DNA of 64,000 nt from Asparagopsis taxiformis (Eukaryota; Rhodophyta; Florideophyceae; Bonnemaisoniales; Bonnemaisoniaceae). The notes below the pieces were generated by a model. That model ran no database searches. It worked only from the letters and a program-made list of their open reading frames with translations, and was not told where the DNA came from. Positions 59,695-64,000 of this stretch are shown here, piece by piece (position 1 is the stretch's first letter; each line of letters begins with the position of its first letter). The position numbers and the translations under genes are program-made. Location: the NCBI GenBank assembly GCA_030407315.1, contig JALQPE010002393.1, positions 1-64,000 on the forward strand, in the 5' to 3' direction.

Positions 59695-61050
59695 ATGTCT
59701 CCGCTCCCGCCAAAGGTCAACCAGCCCAACTTTGTGCCCGCATTGAACATTGTGTCGCGCAACCCGGGTAGGAAGCATGTCGGAGATTGGCTCCCAACCG
59801 ATCCGAGCGCGCTCTACGCGGTTATCAAGAGGGTCACCGACCGGGCCGCCAAAACTGCCGACCAGCCGTTGACCCCAGAAGTGCAAGCCTATCAAGATCT
59901 GATCGAATCGGATGCTCGCGCATACATGACGGCCGTGAATATGATCGACGAGGCGGCTGCAATGGGGCCTGAATTCACCTTTTTCACCAACTATAAAGAG
60001 ATGATCCAATGCATGAACATCGTTGTGCAACAGGCACCGCCCTATTCCGACGGCGAAAACAGCGCCGCGGCGCCTCTCAACGCCATTCTCAACTGGGTGA
60101 TGGCGACCGAGAGCGGCAAGATACACTACTTTCTGACCGAGGTGAACGAGAAGCTGCGAGCGATCCTGGACAGCTGGGGCACGTTGCTGTCATCGGCAGC
60201 GTCGCTGAATGTTTTCCAAGACGAAAATGGTAACAGCCCCGGCGGGTGGATGCTGGACCCGCGCATCGCGGAGGGCATGCACGAATACGACTTTCCGGGG
60301 TCGGAAACGGACCCTGCTTGGGGGTACGGGTCGTGGAACGAATGGTTCAAACGGCCGTTCAAGGAGGGTGTGCGTCCGTTTTCCAATCCGGATGACAACT
60401 CGGTGATCTGTAGCGCGTGCGAATCGACGCCGTTTGCCTTTCAGCAAAACGTGCAATTGCACGACAAGTTTTGGGCGAAGAACCAGCCCTACTCGTTGGT
60501 CACCATGATGAACAATGACGCACTAGCGAGCCAGTTTGAAAACGGCACGGTGTATCAGGCGTATCTGAGCTCGCGCGATTACCATCGTTGGCACAGCCCG
60601 GTGAACGGGGTGATTGTTTCAGCGACGGTGGTGCAGGGCTCGTATTACGCCGAGTCGCCGGCGGTGGAGAACGACCCGTCGGGACCGGACGCGTCGCAGG
60701 GGTATATTACTAATGTGACCACGCGGGCCATCATCTTTATCGAGGCGACGGACGGTAGCGGAACGATCAACGGACCCGGGCTGATGTGCTTTATCGCGTT
60801 GGGCATGTCGGAGATTTCGAGCAATGTGCTGTCGGTTAACAAGGGCGATCATGTGGCCAAGGGCGACGAGTTGGGATACTTTCAGTATGGCGGGAGTAGT
60901 CACTGTTTGGTGTTTAGGAAGGACGTGATCAAGAACTGGAGCACGCAGGCGTTGCCGCCGCTCGCCGACTGGGATTCCAGCGCCGGGACGAGCGGGGCGG
61001 AGATTATCAAGCTCGGCACGGCGATTGGCTCGACGGAAACGTGCTGGTAG
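59695..61050 (+). CDS. PsiD-like/phosphatidylserine-decarboxylase-family enzyme 2
   Basis: 451 residues, intronless, collinear with gene 1: AYQDLIESDARAYMTAVNMI, LNAILNWVMATESGKIHY, WGYGSWNEWFKRPF, DYHRWHSPVNG and YGGSSHCLVF with the predicted pyruvoyl Ser401. The spacer after NSPGGWM is shorter than in gene 1, and the C-terminus carries a short Ser/Gly insertion (WDSSAGTSGAE). Catalytic residues are kept in both, so both are probably active. The third codon positions here are clearly more GC-rich than in gene 1, suggesting different age or expression. It should act as a soluble decarboxylase; substrate unknown. Confidence 0.88.
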   Translation: MSPLPPKVNQPNFVPALNIVSRNPGRKHVGDWLPTDPSALYAVIKRVTDRAAKTADQPLTPEVQAYQDLIESDARAYMTAVNMIDEAAAMGPEFTFFTNYKEMIQCMNIVVQQAPPYSDGENSAAAPLNAILNWVMATESGKIHYFLTEVNEKLRAILDSWGTLLSSAASLNVFQDENGNSPGGWMLDPRIAEGMHEYDFPGSETDPAWGYGSWNEWFKRPFKEGVRPFSNPDDNSVICSACESTPFAFQQNVQLHDKFWAKNQPYSLVTMMNNDALASQFENGTVYQAYLSSRDYHRWHSPVNGVIVSATVVQGSYYAESPAVENDPSGPDASQGYITNVTTRAIIFIEATDGSGTINGPGLMCFIALGMSEISSNVLSVNKGDHVAKGDELGYFQYGGSSHCLVFRKDVIKNWSTQALPPLADWDSSAGTSGAEIIKLGTAIGSTETCW

Positions 61051-61570
61051 TGGTGGGGGATGTCGCGATAGATTGGTAGATGAAATTGCGTGTGTGTGAG
61101 TAAATGTTTGCTTGTTTGTTGACGACGTGGATTTGCGACGGAAGAGTAGAAATCGAGGCGAGGACGCAAGTTGGCTGGCGGGCGGACGAGCGGGTAGTAT
61201 GGCGGAAAATCATAGGCGGACTGGGATGGTGAGACGGTGGAAGCTGACGACGACAATATGGAGCGACAGAGTCATCAGACGGAACGGTGTGACGTAAGGT
61301 TGTGCACACGTGAGGTGATGGCGAGCGGGACGGCGATAAACGTAAGGGCTGCATGACGGAAGCAAGTCGCGCGGGACACGACGTGGATCGATTAGTGTCA
61401 GTGTATACTCTCACACGAGAGGTCCAATGACGCACGAGGCAACTCGGCTAAATTTGAGTGTGCGTGCAAAGTTTACAGTGTAGTCGGGACATGACGCGAG
61501 TATGCACACAACGAGGAAGGGGGGCAAATTTAATTAACAAACATGCACAAGCAACGAGTCAGAAGGTAAT
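61051..61570. other. Convergent 3' region, no gene
   Basis: Lies between the stops of the plus-strand decarboxylase gene and the minus-strand Cys-rich gene. No frame of note. Confidence 0.45.
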
Positions 61571-61990
61571 CTACAAACAATGATCAATGGACAATAAACT
61601 AAGTCCATAACCAGTGACACATAACGGCTCCAACATCTCCCAGATACAATTGGTGAACATCTCAAACTGCTGCGCCGATTGCACGCGTTGAAAGCGTCGC
61701 ACCTCCTCATCCTCGTCGGGGCATTTGCAACGCACGACAAGCTCATGCTCGTCTGCGTCACTATCGGTGACATGACTGGCATCGCACAACGGACGTCGGA
61801 CGGGCGGCGGGGCGCCCGGCGTCGCGCACTTCCAGAACTGGCCGCAGGGCGCGACCTCGCAGTCGGAGACGATGCTGCAGAGGTTTTCGGCAAACTCGCG
61901 ACGGGTGCAAAAGGCGTCGAAGCAGCGTGCGCGCGCGTCGCGCACGCAGCAGAGCAGGAGCAACGCGACGAGGAGGATGTGTTTGCACAT
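61571..61990 (-). CDS. Secreted Cys-rich protein
   Basis: 139 residues from ATG 61,990. A clear signal peptide (MCKHILLVALLLLCCVRDARA, cleavage likely after Ala-Arg-Ala) is followed by a mature part with 12 cysteines, enough for six disulfides, and an acidic middle (HVTDSDADEHELVV; CPDEDEE). No family recognised. A TATA box lies 52 nt upstream. It is probably an extracellular or cell-wall protein; defence or matrix roles are possible but not shown. Intronless. Confidence 0.65.
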   Translation of the reverse strand: MCKHILLVALLLLCCVRDARARCFDAFCTRREFAENLCSIVSDCEVAPCGQFWKCATPGAPPPVRRPLCDASHVTDSDADEHELVVRCKCPDEDEEVRRFQRVQSAQQFEMFTNCIWEMLEPLCVTGYGLSLLSIDHCL

Positions 61991-62041
61991 GTTGATGGCG
62001 GATAGACGCGATGGTGGCGATGGGGACGGGGCGGGTGGCTG

Positions 62042-62049
62042 TTTATATA
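62042..62049 (-). promoter_or_regulatory. TATA box of the Cys-rich gene
   Basis: TATATAAA on the minus strand, 52 nt before the ATG at 61,990. Confidence 0.6.
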
Positions 62050-64000
62050 GTTGCGCAAGTGTCAGTTGGGTTTGTCACTTACGTGGTGATCAACTCAACT
62101 CGCGTCGTGTCTGGCGGAGAAATCGGTCGGAAACATGCAATCGGTTATTTACAGTACGTGAAGGGCGCTTATTGGTCGCTGCGCATGTTGCGATTGCTAG
62201 ACGTAGGAGGAGCGGAGCGTGTGTAAGGAGAAACCCTAGTCGATGATGATGCTTGCGCATGCGTCATGCTTGTCTTGATGGCTTCCACACCAGTGCGAGT
62301 CGTCGTTGTCACGCCGTAGACTCGTACCCATGTCGTGTCTCAATCGATTCCAGTTGTTGCAACTCGCCGTGATCATTTTGTGCCATTCGTCACGCAGTGT
62401 GCACTCACGTCGCCGTGCCATCCATCCGACGCCACTTGTCCACTAGTGTATGGCCGCCGCGTCTCTATTCTCCGTACGTCAAGTACAGTGTCTGGACACG
62501 TATCGTCAACACGCGCGCAAAACCTCCAGCTCGTTTCGCCGCGTGCAAACGTTGCATGACGCCGACTGGCAGCACCTCATGCCATGCTATACCATGCTTT
62601 TCAGAAACACCAAAAGTCTATCAACTATCTCCAGCCGCGTCGCAACAACGGCAGCAGCTCAACTCACGCATGCAAACCGCACACCTCCACAACGATCCCG
62701 TCGACGATATCCAGCAATGCAAAATAACTATGAATATTCAACACACGCGACGCACTCCCAGCAATCCTTCTCAACACCGAATGATCCCGCAAACCAATCC
62801 CGACCGCGCAGATACAAACTCCTCGAGCTGAAACTCGTCCGCGTGAATCGATCCCGACCCGTCCAGTGCGAAACACGTTCACCTTGCACCCGTCCTGGAT
62901 GACGACACGTTGGCGCAGTCCGCGCCCGACCAGTAGCCCCGGAGCGGAACAGATTGGCAAAGTGGCTCCCGAGTGGCGCGCGGTGCAGCCCCGCGTCGCG
63001 CAGATGACCGCGCTGGCAGAGAGATGGCCAGCGCGTGGTGCAGCAGCTTCATGGCTGCTGTTGATGCGTTGGATGGGGATAGATGGCTGTGTTGTGCTGC
63101 CCTGTTTGGTTAAATACCGCGTGCAATGGGAGCGGAGATGTGCTTTTGCATGTTGGCCGATTGCGTTTTGATGAGTGCCGCGTCATGTTTGTGATGGGGA
63201 GAAATGCTTCCTTTGCGTGGATAGCGAGTCTTGGTGCATCATTATGTGCCGCGCGTGCTTTCCTGATGAAAGAGCCCTGTTGTCGCGTGGATCTGGATGC
63301 CGGGGTGGTGAAACGATCCCGTTTTGTCAAATGTGTTTGGTGCACGTCATGTGCGTATGACGCTTCTTGTTCAGTTGGTGCACACGTTGGTCGGTATCTC
63401 TATCGATTATGCAGAAAGGCAAACTGCGCGCTGTAACAAACGCTGCGCAGATTGTTGCATGACAACGACAGCCATGTCGTCGATGGTTGTTTCAACGCGC
63501 CCCATGTAAATCACTGTCACCTTCTTCTACAAACGCATGCGTTATTTACACACAACTGTAATTGATCATAATCCAAATCTCTCGCTCATCACTCCGTTCG
63601 ATTTATCGCCACAACGCTAGAGCCCCCGACTTGGCCTCGCCGATTCCCTTCAAGCTATGATGCGCACCTGTGACAACACAATCTTATTGGTCATCTATCC
63701 CACCCATGCCTCTGTACGCAATTCGAATCTCTCCGTCTTACATCATGCAATCGAGAAAAAGTCGCCGCGGTTTTACCCAACGATTACAGCATCACTCTGC
63801 CAAGCTCTAGCGACCTCGCCGGATGACCGACACCCGCGCAAATTGTACTCTAGATTGTAACGTCCTCTTTTACTCGTATCACACTATTGCAATCTCAAAA
63901 TGACATAAAGATCCAACAGACATGAGCAACGTGTCCATTCGTCAAGTCTAAACTTGCGTTAAACTCGTTTAACGAGTCTCGAATCCGCACACTTCAAACA
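62050..64000. other. No firmly supported gene to window end
   Basis: A possible minus-strand gene start is seen at 63,052 (MKLLHHALAISLPA, with TATTTAA near 63,111), but its frame stops after about 57 codons and a neighbouring frame (62,664-62,960) stays open; a small secreted-protein gene with an intron or a decayed copy are options. Otherwise only short frames. Confidence 0.3.

Noticed and set aside
62450..62902. Plus-strand frames near the window end
   Set aside because: Several overlapping frames are open in GC-balanced sequence with none favoured by composition or signals.
44000..64000. tRNA or other structural RNA genes in the gene island
   Set aside because: No cloverleaf-like sequence with a T-arm consensus was found on reading.

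Overview
The window reads as nuclear DNA of a multicellular (florideophyte-type) red alga similar to Chondrus crispus. This assignment is inference. It rests on mostly intronless genes in small islands between large blocks of mobile elements, TATA boxes about 50-105 nt before the start codons of the compact genes, a flavohemoglobin-like globin family with one short intron per gene, PsiD/phosphatidylserine-decarboxylase-like enzymes, and a TPMT/halide-methyltransferase-like gene. No rRNA, tRNA or CRISPR array was found.

Bases 1-43,000 are almost entirely mobile DNA. (1) Gypsy-1 (1503-9192, minus strand) is a chromovirus with gag, protease, RT, RNase H, integrase and chromodomain. It has a textbook -1 frameshift signal between gag and pol, but pol carries a 1-nt deletion and a mutated protease active site. 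Its 5' LTR (about 8533-9192) cuts into a decaying ParB-like gene. (2) Block A (9193-24,287) holds a PPETxGG-domain gene overlapping a ParB-like gene by ATGA, a TIR-bounded element with six palindromic subterminal repeats around a gene fusing a DPPY DNA methyltransferase to a SET domain, a coiled-coil protein, and a Plavaka/CACTA-like transposase. (3) A repeat zone (24,885-26,985) has a 38-bp perfect palindrome, an array with splice-site-like motifs, and a 43-bp x 7 satellite. (4) Block B (28,999-37,855) holds one protein fusing ParB, DPPY methyltransferase and the PPETxGG domain, a DUF7869-like transposase-type gene with a slippery A8 run, and a paralogue of that gene lacking its catalytic core. 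(5) Gypsy-2 (38,031 to about 43.8 kb, minus strand) has gag and pol joined by a TAATG stop-start and is cut off at the start of integrase.

Bases 44,000-64,000 are a gene island: two hypothetical genes with TATA boxes (minus and plus), three copies of a globin with a vestigial reductase domain (one intact, one with a nonsense codon, one relic), a TPMT-family methyltransferase, two tandem PsiD-like decarboxylases and a secreted protein with 12 mature cysteines.

The most interesting system is the pair of divergent mobile-element modules (blocks A and B). Both carry the same three parts: ParB-like domain, beta-order adenine/N4-cytosine-type DNA methyltransferase, and an unnamed PPET(L/M)GG domain. 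The parts are split, and accompanied by a histone-methyltransferase-type SET domain, in block A; they are fused in one chain in block B. ParB-methyltransferase fusions are known from prophages, so the module looks phage-derived and adapted to eukaryotic chromatin.
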